Source of the DNA: Pseudomonas alkylphenolica
GTDB lineage: Bacteria > Pseudomonadota > Gammaproteobacteria > Pseudomonadales > Pseudomonadaceae
Assembly: GCF_016009175.1 (NCBI RefSeq)
Contig: NZ_JADUCM010000015.1
Location: 60,215-124,214 of the forward strand
Reading direction: 5' to 3'
DNA: 64,000 nt
The notes below the pieces were generated by a model. That model saw only the letters and a list, made by a program, of their open reading frames with translations. It did no database searches and was not told where the DNA came from. Within the stretch, counting starts at the first letter, position 1. Each line of letters opens with the position of its first letter. The position numbers and the translations under genes were made by a program. This document shows, in pieces, positions 26,770 to 34,793 of this stretch.

Positions 26770-27096
26770 ATGAAAAGCAAACTGATCCTGACCCTCGCCT
26801 TCTCGGTACTGGCTGCCAACGCTTTTGCTGAAGACGGCTTCGATCGCACCAACGCCCACAGTTTCAGCGCCCTCCAGACCCAGTCGGCAACCTTTGCAGA
26901 AGACGGTTTTGATCGCACTGGCGGCGCCAAATTCGCCGAAGACGGCTTCGACCGCACCGGCGGCGCCAAATTCGCCGAAGACGGTTTCGATCGCACTGGC
27001 GGCGCCAAATTCGCCGAAGACGGCTTCGATCGCACCGGCGGTGCCAAATTCGCCGAAGACGGTTTCGATCGTACCCAGGCCCACCGCATCAGCTGA
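26770..27096 (+). CDS. Small secreted protein of tandem EDGFDRT repeats
   Basis: This is a 108-residue protein of unknown function. A signal peptide (MKSKLILTLAFSVLAANAFA) is followed directly by EDGFDRT. That heptad occurs six times, at residues 21, 44, 57, 70, 83 and 96. The last five sit in a strict 13-residue repeat FAEDGFDRTGGAK. The first and last units end in related tails, RTNAHSFS and RTQAHRIS. FA precedes every ED, just as at the predicted signal-peptidase site. There is no Cys or membrane segment in the mature part. GGAG lies 9 bases before the start, and a terminator follows. Similar Pseudomonas ORFs have been given uninformative names; I can assign no role. Confidence 0.8.
   Translation: MKSKLILTLAFSVLAANAFAEDGFDRTNAHSFSALQTQSATFAEDGFDRTGGAKFAEDGFDRTGGAKFAEDGFDRTGGAKFAEDGFDRTGGAKFAEDGFDRTQAHRIS
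26893..27075 (+). repeat. 39-bp tandem repeat array inside the secreted-protein gene
   Basis: Four full 39-bp units begin at 26893, 26932, 26971 and 27010, and a partial unit starts at 27049. The units differ almost only at synonymous positions (for example GGTTTC/GGCTTC, GATCGCACT/GACCGCACC). This suggests that the peptide sequence, rather than the DNA, is maintained. Confidence 0.9.
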
Positions 27097-27115
27097 GCAC
27101 TGATGCGCGGCACTC

Positions 27116-27139
27116 AGCCCGGCCTCGGCCGGGCTTAAT
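27116..27139 (+). terminator. Terminator after the repeat-protein gene
   Basis: AGCCCGGCC and GGCCGGGCT form a perfect 9-bp stem with a 2-base loop, followed by TAATCGTTTT. It lies 20 bases after the stop codon. Confidence 0.75.
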
Positions 27140-27203
27140 CGTTTTCAGCCGGGCAAAGCCTTGGCACACTAGGCACTTACTCATCGGTAAGGCTTCAAGG
27201 CAG

Positions 27204-27815
27204 ATGTATTACTACGAACCCGGCAAAGGCCACGGCCTGCCCCACGATCCCTTCAATGCAATCGTCGGCCCGCGCCCTATTGGCTGGATCTCCACCCAGG
27301 ATGACGAAGGTCGCTTGAACCTCGCGCCCTACAGTTTCTTCAACGCCTTCAACTACATTCCACCGATCATCGGTTTCTCCAGCGTCGGGCGCAAAGACAG
27401 CCTGAACAACATCGAGAAAACCGGCGAATTCGCCTGGAACCTGGCCACCCTGCCCCTGGCCAACGCCATGAACCAGAGCTGCGCAGCCGTGCCGGCCGAC
27501 GTCGACGAGTTCGCGTTGAGCGGCCTGACGCCGGTAGCGTCCAGGGTTATCGCAGTGCCACGGGTGCAGGAAAGCCCGGTGTCATTCGAATGCAAGGTGA
27601 CCCAGATTATCCAGTTGCAGCGCGCCGACCAGGTGCCGGTACCTAGCTGGTTGATTCTGGGTGAAGTGGTGGCGGTGCACATTGCCGAGCACCTGCTCAA
27701 AGACGGCATCTATGACACCGCAGCCGCGCAACCGATTCTGCGCGGGGGGGGCCCTGCGGACTATTTCGAGCTGGGCAACCTGTTCAAAATGGCCCGCCCG
27801 CAGGTCAACAGCTGA
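27204..27815 (+). CDS. Flavin reductase-like / FMN-binding split-barrel protein
   Basis: This 203-residue protein belongs to the flavin-reductase-like (FMN-binding split barrel) group. It has IVGPRPIGWISTQDDEGRLNLAPYSFFNAFNYIPPIIGFSSVGRKDS split across the flavin-binding strands, and later NLATLPLANAMNQSC. Members reduce FMN with NAD(P)H or serve partner oxygenases; the partner is not obvious here. The gene is monocistronic in appearance and its stop abuts a convergent small gene at 27817. Confidence 0.87.
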   Translation: MYYYEPGKGHGLPHDPFNAIVGPRPIGWISTQDDEGRLNLAPYSFFNAFNYIPPIIGFSSVGRKDSLNNIEKTGEFAWNLATLPLANAMNQSCAAVPADVDEFALSGLTPVASRVIAVPRVQESPVSFECKVTQIIQLQRADQVPVPSWLILGEVVAVHIAEHLLKDGIYDTAAAQPILRGGGPADYFELGNLFKMARPQVNS

Positions 27816-27816
27816 G

Positions 27817-28047
27817 TTACCAGACCAGCTCGGCGTCGTCACTGACGCCCTGCAGGCGCTCCAGTTCAGCGCAGGCCGCTTCGTCAGCAGCCAGGGCAGT
27901 CTTGAACGTCTGCCCTTCAAGTACCTTGTGAAAACGCGGCGCGCCGGTGGCACCCAGGCCTTTCACCGCGATTGCCGCGTTGTAACCCTCTTCCCCGCGT
28001 ACGGCTGCCGATACCGCTTCAAACTGCGAAAACTCTTTACGTGCCAT
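27817..28047 (-). CDS. Small hypothetical protein
   Basis: This 76-residue soluble protein runs from MARKEFSQFEAVSAAV to VSDDAELVW, with no signal peptide or membrane segment. I do not recognise a named domain. The start at 28047 was chosen over an in-frame ATG at 28062; neither has a strong ribosome site. It is convergent with the flavin reductase gene and lies 38 bases downstream of the ABM gene on the same strand, so the two may be co-transcribed. Confidence 0.6.
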   Translation of the reverse strand: MARKEFSQFEAVSAAVRGEEGYNAAIAVKGLGATGAPRFHKVLEGQTFKTALAADEAACAELERLQGVSDDAELVW

Positions 28048-28085
28048 GTGCTGCAAATCCACATCGGTTGTCGAAAACCGTCATT

Positions 28086-28394
28086 CTAACTCGCCGTGGG
28101 CTCGCCGAACGTATGCAGATCGAGACTGGCGACCACCTGGGCCTGAACCAGCTCGCCAAACAGGTCCAGGGTCGGTGAGGCAAAGTAACCGCTCATCGCT
28201 TGCTGGTCGCACCAGAAACCACTGAGCAACCACAGGTCGGCGTCGGCCTGGGACTGTTGCAGGTTGAACTGCAGGCAGCCCGGTGCTTGCCGCGACGGTT
28301 CGAGCAACTGGCGCAAGCGTTGGCCCAGTTCCACGGAGCGACCGCTACTGGCCCGGATAAAAGCAAGGTGAGTGACCGAGTGAGACGAGGTCAT
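28086..28394 (-). CDS. Antibiotic biosynthesis monooxygenase (ABM)-like protein
   Basis: This 102-residue dimeric alpha+beta barrel protein has HLAFIRASSGRSVELGQRL, then SRQAPGCLQFNLQQSQADADLWLLSGFW and YFASPTLDLFG, the usual ABM pattern. Members are cofactor-free oxygenases, haem-degrading enzymes or of unknown role. The start at 28394 is set by AGGAG 8 bases upstream; the ATG at 28400 is too close to that site. It is divergent from the AraC gene at 28598, with a perfect 17-bp inverted repeat between them. Confidence 0.78.
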   Translation of the reverse strand: MTSSHSVTHLAFIRASSGRSVELGQRLRQLLEPSRQAPGCLQFNLQQSQADADLWLLSGFWCDQQAMSGYFASPTLDLFGELVQAQVVASLDLHTFGEPTAS

Positions 28395-28484
28395 GCGCAT
28401 TTCTCCTAGAGCAGCCAGATCGTAGTACCAGGCTGCCAAGGTTAGGCGACACCTCGCACGCGCCGTTAGGCCATTCCTGTCACA

Positions 28485-28523
28485 CGCTTGCCTGATCCTG
28501 CGCGCGGCAGGATCAGGCAAGCG
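28485..28523. repeat. Perfect 17-bp inverted repeat
   Basis: The left arm 28485-28501 (CGCTTGCCTGATCCTGC) and right arm 28507-28523 are exact reverse complements around a GCGCG loop. No T-run follows on either side. It lies in the divergent region between the ABM and AraC genes, 75 bases before the AraC start. It could be an operator or a structured RNA element. Confidence 0.85.
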
Positions 28524-28597
28524 CTCGACAGCATTTGGCTAGCGCTGCAGCTTGCACAAACCTATGCTGCTTCAGTCCCTTTCTGGAAGTACTCGTG

Positions 28598-29527
28598 ATG
28601 TCTACGCTCGACCCTGAACGCCAGGTTCTCGACCCGACCCTGGAACAGCAACGTCAGGAGCTGGCCGACCTGGTGCGTCGCCATGCACCGGGAACCACGA
28701 CGGCAGAATCGGCCATCGCGAACCTGTACCTGGTGCGTTACGAAGAAAGCGTGCGGTCGGTGCCTACCCTGGCACAACCAGCGTTGTGCATCATGGCCCA
28801 TGGCAGCAAGGAAATCAGTCTGGGCGATGAACGCTACGCCTACGACCCGTTGCACTACATGGTGTTGTCGGTGGCGCTGCCGCTCAGCGGCGTGCTGCTC
28901 GAAGCCAGCCCGGAGAACCCGAGCCTCGGCGTGCGCCTCAACATCGACCCGGCGCAGATCAACAGCCTGCTTGCCGAAGCCGGTCCGATGGGGGTTCCTG
29001 CGCTGCCATCGGGGCGTGGGCTGTATGTCGAACGTACCGATCCATTGCTGCTCGACGCCTTGTTGCGCTTGATCCGCTTGCTGGATACGCCCAAGGACAT
29101 CGCCGTCCTGGCGCCGTTGATCCGCAGGGAAATCATGTACCGCTTGCTACGCGGGCCGCAGGGCTACCGCCTGTATGAAATTGCCATGTCGAGCAGCCAG
29201 ACCCATCGGGTCTGCCAGGCGATCACCTGGCTCAATCAGCACTTTCATCGCCCGCTGCGCATCGAGGATCTGGCCCGCGAAGTGAACCTGAGCAGTTCCA
29301 CCCTGCACCATCGCTTCAAGGCGGTGACCTCGATGAGCCCGCTGCAGTATCAAAAGCAATTGCGCCTGCAGGAAGCGCGGCGGCTGATGCTCAACGATGG
29401 CCTGGAGGCAGCCGTGGCCGGCTACCGGGTGGGTTACGAGAGCCCGTCGCAATTCAGCCGTGAATACAGCCGGCTTTACGGCGCGCCGCCGGCACGGGAC
29501 CTGGCCCGGTTGCGCAGCGCACTGTAA
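28598..29527 (+). CDS. AraC-family transcriptional regulator
   Basis: This 309-residue regulator has an N-terminal AraC_N effector domain (about residues 30-190, LVRYEESVRSVPTLAQPALCIMAHGSKE). A C-terminal double helix-turn-helix follows (about 205-300, CQAITWLNQHFHRPLRIEDLAREVNLSSSTLHHRFKAVTSMSPLQYQKQLRLQEARRL in segments). The start ATG 28598 has GGAAG upstream; an upstream in-frame ATG at 28535 lacks one. The 3' end converges on the decarboxylase gene at 29546. Its target is not evident, although the divergent ABM gene is an obvious candidate. Confidence 0.9.
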   Translation: MSTLDPERQVLDPTLEQQRQELADLVRRHAPGTTTAESAIANLYLVRYEESVRSVPTLAQPALCIMAHGSKEISLGDERYAYDPLHYMVLSVALPLSGVLLEASPENPSLGVRLNIDPAQINSLLAEAGPMGVPALPSGRGLYVERTDPLLLDALLRLIRLLDTPKDIAVLAPLIRREIMYRLLRGPQGYRLYEIAMSSSQTHRVCQAITWLNQHFHRPLRIEDLAREVNLSSSTLHHRFKAVTSMSPLQYQKQLRLQEARRLMLNDGLEAAVAGYRVGYESPSQFSREYSRLYGAPPARDLARLRSAL

Positions 29528-29545
29528 AGCATTGCGCAAGGCCGC

Positions 29546-31183
29546 TTAGGCCGGTACTGCCTGCTGCCACTGGTTCTGGTCGATCTCGATCAGGCTCGGA
29601 CCCTTGCGCTCGCAGGCCTGGCGCAGCGCCTGGCGCAATCCGTCGATATCGCAGACTTCCAGGGCCGCACAACCGAGCGCCTTGGCCACGCCGATGAAGT
29701 CCGGGGTGTGGATGTCGACGCCCACCGGCTCGATGGCGCGGTTGACCATGTACTTCTTGATTTCCTCGTACCCTTGGTTATTCCACAACACGACAATCAA
29801 CGGCACCTGGGCTTCGGTCGCGCTGGCAAGTTCCGGCAGAGTGAACTGCAGGCCGCCGTCGCCGATCAAGCAGATCACCGGTGCCCGCTCTTCAATGGCC
29901 TCGGCACTGCCGAGCCAGGCGCCCATGGCCGCCGGCAAGGCGTAGCCGAGGGTGCCGTAACCGGTGGAGGCGTTGAACCAGCGGCGTGGCTGATCCATGT
30001 CCAGGGTCAGGTTGCCGGTGTACACCGGTTGGGTCGAGTCACCCACCAGAATGGCGTTCGGCAACGTGTCGAGCAGGGTCTTGAGCATCCGCGTCTGGCT
30101 GTGCATTGGCAGGTCCCAATCGGCCAGCAGCGTTTCGCGCAGGCGTGCCGCACGGCTGGCGCCCCACTCAGCGCCGCGTACCGGTGCAGGCTGTTCGGCC
30201 AGGGCCACCAGCAGGGCCTGCGTCGCGACCGTGGCGTCGGCCACCAGGGCGATTTCCGGCGGGTAGTTGCGTACGGTCTGGTCCGGGTCGATGTCGATGC
30301 GCAGCAGGCGGCCAGGAATTTCGAAGCCACCTTTGAAAGTCACGTCGTAGTCGGTTTCGGCAAGTTCGGTACCGATCGCCAGCACCACGTCTGCTTCGGC
30401 CACCAGTGCACGGGTGGCGACCAACGACTGGGTGGAACCGATCTGCAGTGGATGGCTCGATGGCAGCACGCCTTTGGCATTGATGGTCAGTGCCACCGGA
30501 GCCTGCAGGTATTCAGCCAGGCGTGTCAGCGCTGCGCTGGCATCGATGGCGCCGCCACCGGCGAGGATCAGTGGGCGGCGAGCGCTGGCCAGCAAGGCGG
30601 CCATCTGCGCCACCGGAGCCGGTGCCGCGCCAGCGCGGGCAATGCGCACCGGCGCACTGCCGAGCAGGTGGTCGGCATCTTCAACCAATACATCCAGGGG
30701 GATCTCGATGTGCACCGGACGTGGACGGGCGCCGTCGAATACGGCAAAGGCACGGGCCAGCACCATCGGCAGGTCGTCGGCACTCATCAGGGTATGGGAA
30801 AACGCCGCCACACCGGCGACGAGGCTGCCCTGTGCCGGCAGCTCATGCAGCTTGCCGCGACCGCCGCCCAGCTGATTGCGCGACTGAACGCTGGAGATCA
30901 CCAGCATCGGAATGGAATCGGCGTAAGCCTGCCCCATCGCGGTGGTGATGTTGGTCATCCCGGGGCCAGTGATGATGAAGCAGACGCCGGGTTTGCCACG
31001 GGTACGCGAGTAGCCATCAGCCATGAAACCTGCGCCTTGCTCATGGCGCGGGGTAATGTGCCGGATAGACGATTGTGCCAACCCGCGGTAAAGCTCGACG
31101 GTGTGCACGCCGGGAATTCCGAAGACATGGTCAACGCCATAGCCTTCAAGGAGTTTGACCAGTACTTCGCCGCAAGTTGCCAT
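29546..31183 (-). CDS. ThDP-dependent 2-oxoacid decarboxylase / acetolactate-synthase-like (AruI type)
   Basis: This 545-residue thiamine-diphosphate enzyme has an N-terminal Pyr domain (VFGIPGVHTVELYRGL, RHEQGAGFMADGYSR with the catalytic Glu), a middle domain (about residues 190-320) and a C-terminal PP domain (GDGGLQFTLPELASA, then NNQGYEEIKKY, the metal-binding GDG-NN motif). It resembles the P. aeruginosa AruI type, which decarboxylates 2-ketoarginine, but no arginine-transaminase gene is adjacent, so substrate assignment is tentative. The start at 31183 has AGGC upstream. It is divergent from a LysR gene. Confidence 0.82.
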   Translation of the reverse strand: MATCGEVLVKLLEGYGVDHVFGIPGVHTVELYRGLAQSSIRHITPRHEQGAGFMADGYSRTRGKPGVCFIITGPGMTNITTAMGQAYADSIPMLVISSVQSRNQLGGGRGKLHELPAQGSLVAGVAAFSHTLMSADDLPMVLARAFAVFDGARPRPVHIEIPLDVLVEDADHLLGSAPVRIARAGAAPAPVAQMAALLASARRPLILAGGGAIDASAALTRLAEYLQAPVALTINAKGVLPSSHPLQIGSTQSLVATRALVAEADVVLAIGTELAETDYDVTFKGGFEIPGRLLRIDIDPDQTVRNYPPEIALVADATVATQALLVALAEQPAPVRGAEWGASRAARLRETLLADWDLPMHSQTRMLKTLLDTLPNAILVGDSTQPVYTGNLTLDMDQPRRWFNASTGYGTLGYALPAAMGAWLGSAEAIEERAPVICLIGDGGLQFTLPELASATEAQVPLIVVLWNNQGYEEIKKYMVNRAIEPVGVDIHTPDFIGVAKALGCAALEVCDIDGLRQALRQACERKGPSLIEIDQNQWQQAVPA

Positions 31184-31297
31184 GTTCGCCTGCCTGTTGT
31201 TGTGCTGAAAACAGGCTCTATTGGACTGCCGCCACGCTAACGGCACAATGCAAAAAAGCGCATACTAGCCATGTCTACAGATCATGGCTTGACGATA

Positions 31298-32185
31298 ATG
31301 AAACGCCTGCCCCCCTTGCCCGCCCTGCATACGTTTCTGGTCACGGCCCAGTGCTGCAACTTCACCCGGGCTGCCCAACAATTGCACATCACCCAAGGTG
31401 CGGTCAGCCGGCAGATTGCCGGGCTCGAGGAGCACCTGGGGTACGCGCTGTTCCTGCGCCAGGCCCGAGGCCTGAGCCTTACCCGCGAAGGTCAGGACTG
31501 GCTGCCGCGGGTTCAACAGGTGTTCGCCTTGATCGAGGAAGGCGTGCAGCATGTGGGGGCGCGCAGCACCACGCTGCAGTTCAAGGCGCCTACCTGTGTG
31601 ATGCGCTGGTTGTTGCCACGCTTGATGGAATGGCAGGCACTGCGCCCGGACGTACCGGTGGAGCTGACCACCACGGTGCACCATGGCGTGGACTTTCGCC
31701 GCGAGGTCTTCGATGCCGCCGTGGTGTACGGTGCGGCGCCCAACCACGGGTTGCACACCCTCAAGCTGTTCGATGAACAACTGACACCGGTATGCGCGCC
31801 GCAACTGGTGTCTGGTGACCTGCCCATCACCCGGCTGGCCGACCTCGACCAGCACATGCTGCTGCACCCAACCCGCGATCACCATGACTGGAACGTCTGG
31901 CTCAATGCCGCAGGCGCCAACCTGCCACGGCACAGCAAAGGCCAGCATTTCGAAACCCTGGACATGGCGATGTCGATGGCTTCCCAGGGCACCGGCGTTG
32001 CCATCGGTGATTGGTCGCTGATCGGTGACGACCTCAAGAGCGGGCGCCTGGTGACGCCCTTCCCGCTAAAGGTCAGGACGGGCCAGGCCTATTACCTGGT
32101 CCGCCCGCAGGGCTCGAACAGCCCCGCCCTGCTTGAACTGTTCGACTGGTTGTGCGTGCAGGCGCAGGGCCGGCGCGATCAGTAG
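31298..32185 (+). CDS. LysR-family regulator (GcvA-like)
   Basis: This 295-residue regulator has an N-terminal winged helix (KRLPPLPALHTFLVTAQ, FTRAAQQLHITQGAVSRQIAGLEEHLG) and a substrate-binding co-inducer domain (about residues 90-290). The opening residues are those of the GcvA subgroup. It is divergent from the ThDP decarboxylase gene and probably controls it. An in-frame ATG at 31271 is also possible; I prefer 31298 by comparison with relatives. The 3' end overlaps the convergent gene by 7 bases. Confidence 0.88.
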   Translation: MKRLPPLPALHTFLVTAQCCNFTRAAQQLHITQGAVSRQIAGLEEHLGYALFLRQARGLSLTREGQDWLPRVQQVFALIEEGVQHVGARSTTLQFKAPTCVMRWLLPRLMEWQALRPDVPVELTTTVHHGVDFRREVFDAAVVYGAAPNHGLHTLKLFDEQLTPVCAPQLVSGDLPITRLADLDQHMLLHPTRDHHDWNVWLNAAGANLPRHSKGQHFETLDMAMSMASQGTGVAIGDWSLIGDDLKSGRLVTPFPLKVRTGQAYYLVRPQGSNSPALLELFDWLCVQAQGRRDQ

Positions 32186-32793
32186 CCAACAGTAAAGCGT
32201 TGACGCGAGTGTGCAGGCTTTTCCACTTCGTCGAGCATGGCGATGGCGTAGTCTGCAAAGGTGATCAAGCTTTTGCCGTCAGCACCGATCAGCAAGTGGT
32301 CCTTGCCCGTCTGGTAGTGACCCGTGCGCGCGCCTTCGACAAACTCGGCAGAGGGTGAGAGAAAGGTCCAGTCCAGTTCTTTTTCCTGACGCAAGGTGTC
32401 CAGGTAATGCCCACCGGCGGTGGCCTCGGCCTTGTAAGCCTCAGGGAAATCAGGGCTGTCGATGACCTTGTGCCCCGATGGCAGCAGCAGGCTGCCCGCC
32501 CCGCCGACGACCAGCAGGCGTTTCACCCCTGCCTTTTTCACCGGCTCGATAATCGCCTGCGGCTTGATGCCGGAAAAATGCGCGGCGCTGAGCACCAGGT
32601 CGTGCCCAACCAGTGCCCGCTCCAGCGCGTCGGCATCGGTGACATCCAGCGCCACCGTGGTGACTCCTTCACGCCCCTGCAATTCTGCCGGGTTGCGGGC
32701 TATGGCCGTGACGCGGTGGCCACGACGCAGCGCTTCTTCCAGTAACTGGCTGCCGGCACGTCCGGTAGCCCCGATGATTGCAATCTTGCTCAT
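32179..32793 (-). CDS. NAD(P)-binding oxidoreductase, atypical SDR
   Basis: This 204-residue Rossmann protein begins KIAIIGATGRAGSQLLEEAL with the GxTGxxG dinucleotide motif. VALDVTDADALERAL and VKRLLVVGGAGSLLLPSG follow, the pattern of the YwnB/NmrA-like atypical short-chain dehydrogenases. The catalytic Tyr-x-x-x-Lys pair is not evident, so it may be a redox-sensing or isomerising member. AGGAG lies 8 bases before the start. It sits 30 bases downstream of the MBL-fold gene on the same strand and may share its promoter. Confidence 0.85.
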   Translation of the reverse strand: MSKIAIIGATGRAGSQLLEEALRRGHRVTAIARNPAELQGREGVTTVALDVTDADALERALVGHDLVLSAAHFSGIKPQAIIEPVKKAGVKRLLVVGGAGSLLLPSGHKVIDSPDFPEAYKAEATAGGHYLDTLRQEKELDWTFLSPSAEFVEGARTGHYQTGKDHLLIGADGKSLITFADYAIAMLDEVEKPAHSRQRFTVGY

Positions 32794-32823
32794 GGAAACG
32801 CTCCTGTCAGGATTAACGAGTTG

Positions 32824-33708
32824 TTACCACTTCATTTCGCCCTTGGCGACCTTGGCACTGAGCTCCAGCGAGCTCTGTTCGCCCAGGTCCGGGTAACGCT
32901 TGTTCATGGCCGCAACCAGCCCGTCGGCATTGCCGGCCCTGGCGGTTTCGGCGTCGAAGGCGCGGATGTAACTGGCAGTAAAGCGCACAGCTTCAAGCGC
33001 TTCACCCGGCTGGCCCAAGTAATGACCGGGCACTACCGTGCGCGGCTTGAGCTGTTCGATACGCTCAAGGGTCGCCAGCCAGTCGCGGTGCGATTGCGCG
33101 GTTTGCGTATCGGCCATCCATACGTGCAGGTTGTTCGCCACCACCACGCCACCGACCACCGCCTTGATCGACGGGATCCAGACAACGCTGCGGTCTGGCT
33201 GCGGGCCATCCAGGCCGATCACCTCGAGGTCCTGGCCCTCCAGCGTCAGCCGGTTACCCGCCAACACCTCTGGCACGACAAGCCTGGCGGGTTTGTCTGC
33301 GCCCATTTGTGGGCCCCAGTACGCCAACTTGGCATCCATCGTCTGTTTGATATGGTCAACCGTAGCGGGCGAGGCAACCACCCTGGCGTCGGGAAAAGCC
33401 TCGGTCAGCGTCTGCAGGCCGAAGTAGTAATCCGGATCACCATGGCTGATATAGATGGTGGTCAGGTGTTTGCCGCTGGCGCGCAGTTTCGCCAGCACCT
33501 GTTCGGCTTGCGCCTTGCCGAACTGGGCATCTACCAGAATGGCATCGTGCTTGCCGCTGACAATCACAGAGCTGACCGGGAACAGCGCCTCGCTCCCCGG
33601 GTTGTAGACAGTCAAGTGCAACGGCTGCTCAGCCGCTTGAACCTGGGCCAGCGCACCGAGAGTGGCCAACGCCAGTAAAAAACCGCGCAGGGAAAACGAA
33701 CGACGCAT
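32824..33708 (-). CDS. Exported MBL-fold protein with altered metal motif
   Basis: This 294-residue metallo-beta-lactamase-fold protein has a signal peptide (MRRSFSLRGFLLALATLGAL, cleaved near QAAEQ). The metal motif, normally HxHxDH, reads HGDPDYYFG at residues 89-97, so the second and last histidines are Asp and Tyr. A later VVPGHYLG and LDGPQPDRSVVWIPSI match the rest of the fold. The start at 33708 has AGGA upstream; the longer frame to 33888 crosses into the divergent LysR gene. The divergent LysR at 33814 probably regulates it. The activity is unknown and may not be that of a standard hydrolase. Confidence 0.85.
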   Translation of the reverse strand: MRRSFSLRGFLLALATLGALAQVQAAEQPLHLTVYNPGSEALFPVSSVIVSGKHDAILVDAQFGKAQAEQVLAKLRASGKHLTTIYISHGDPDYYFGLQTLTEAFPDARVVASPATVDHIKQTMDAKLAYWGPQMGADKPARLVVPEVLAGNRLTLEGQDLEVIGLDGPQPDRSVVWIPSIKAVVGGVVVANNLHVWMADTQTAQSHRDWLATLERIEQLKPRTVVPGHYLGQPGEALEAVRFTASYIRAFDAETARAGNADGLVAAMNKRYPDLGEQSSLELSAKVAKGEMKW

Positions 33709-33749
33709 CAAGGCAATTCCTGAAAGTGGGACCATGGGCAACAGCTTAG

Positions 33750-33767
33750 TTGCGCGATCCGTCGCAA
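33750..33767. promoter_or_regulatory. Candidate LysR operator in divergent promoter
   Basis: TTGCG and CGCAA form an interrupted dyad over 18 bases, midway between the MBL-fold gene (start 33708) and the LysR gene (start 33814). The layout fits autoregulation plus control of the divergent gene, but it is a motif-level guess. Confidence 0.35.
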
Positions 33768-33813
33768 AAAATGCGATTATCAGGACTAGTTTGTTTCTGA
33801 ATCCGGGCAAATC

Positions 33814-34722
33814 ATGGATCGTCTGAGCGCAATGCGGGTGTTCGTCACGGTGGTCGACCTGGGCAGCCAATCCGCTGCCGCCGACCATCTGGACCTGTCC
33901 CGTCCCGTGGTGTCGCGTTACCTCGCCGAGCTGGAAGACTGGGTCGGCGCCCGCCTGATGCAGCGCACCACCCGCCGTCTGAGTCTGACCGCCGCAGGCC
34001 AGGAAACGCTGTCACGCTGCCGGCAGATGCTGGAACTGGCCGGCGACCTGCAAGCGGCTGTACGCGCCCCGGACGAGGCGCCACGAGGCGAGTTGCGCAT
34101 CAGCGTCAGCACCTCGTTTGGCCAGGCGCAGCTGGTGGATGCCGTCGCGGCCTACGTCAAACGCTATCCCGGGGTCACCATCGACCTGCAAATGCTCGAT
34201 CGCACCGTGAACCTGGTGGATGAACGCATCGACCTGGCCATCCGCACCAGCAATGAACTGGACCCCAACCTGATTGCCCGCCGCCTCAGCGTCTGCCGCT
34301 CGGTAGTGTGTGCAGCTCCCGCCTACCTGCGCGAGCATTCGACACCGATGCAAGTGGAGGACCTGACCCGGCACAACTGCCTGACTCACTCCTACTTTGG
34401 CCGCCACTTGTGGCACTTCGAGGTAAACGGCGAAAGCGTTTCGGTGCCGGTGCAAGGCAACATCAGCGCCAATGAAGCCATGACGCTGCAACGCGCAGCT
34501 CTGGCCGGCAGCGGTATCGCCATGCTGCCGACCTACCAGGCTGCAGCCGCCTTGCGTAGCGGTGAACTGATCCGGTTGTTGCCACAGGCCAAGCCCCAGG
34601 AGCTCAACCTCAATGCCGTGTACACCTCGCGCAAACACATGCCGGCCACCCTGCGCAGCATGCTCGACTTTCTCGCCGAACGTTTCACCGCCGAGCCGCA
34701 ATGGGACCGCGACCTGCAGTAA
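33814..34722 (+). CDS. LysR-family regulator
   Basis: This 302-residue regulator begins MDRLSAMRVFVTVVDLGSQS. The winged helix-turn-helix covers about residues 1-65 (LDLSRPVVSRYLAELEDWVGARLMQRTTR), and the effector-binding domain covers about 90-295. It resembles the CrgA/DmlR-like subgroup. It is transcribed away from the MBL-fold gene 105 bases upstream. The operator candidate is at 33750. Confidence 0.92.
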   Translation: MDRLSAMRVFVTVVDLGSQSAAADHLDLSRPVVSRYLAELEDWVGARLMQRTTRRLSLTAAGQETLSRCRQMLELAGDLQAAVRAPDEAPRGELRISVSTSFGQAQLVDAVAAYVKRYPGVTIDLQMLDRTVNLVDERIDLAIRTSNELDPNLIARRLSVCRSVVCAAPAYLREHSTPMQVEDLTRHNCLTHSYFGRHLWHFEVNGESVSVPVQGNISANEAMTLQRAALAGSGIAMLPTYQAAAALRSGELIRLLPQAKPQELNLNAVYTSRKHMPATLRSMLDFLAERFTAEPQWDRDLQ

Positions 34723-34793
34723 GCCGGCAGTCGGGGCAATACTGGCCTATGCTTTAAGTAGCACGTATGTGCTGGTTGAAAGAGGTGAGCATC

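Noticed and set aside
26893..27075. CRISPR-like direct repeats
   Set aside because: The 39-bp units are directly contiguous with no spacers, stay in frame and encode a repeated peptide after a signal sequence.
26770..27096. Graspetide or other RiPP cluster
   Set aside because: The repeated Thr/Asp/Lys units suggest it, but no ATP-grasp, radical SAM, YcaO, lanthipeptide synthase or peptidase-transporter gene is adjacent.
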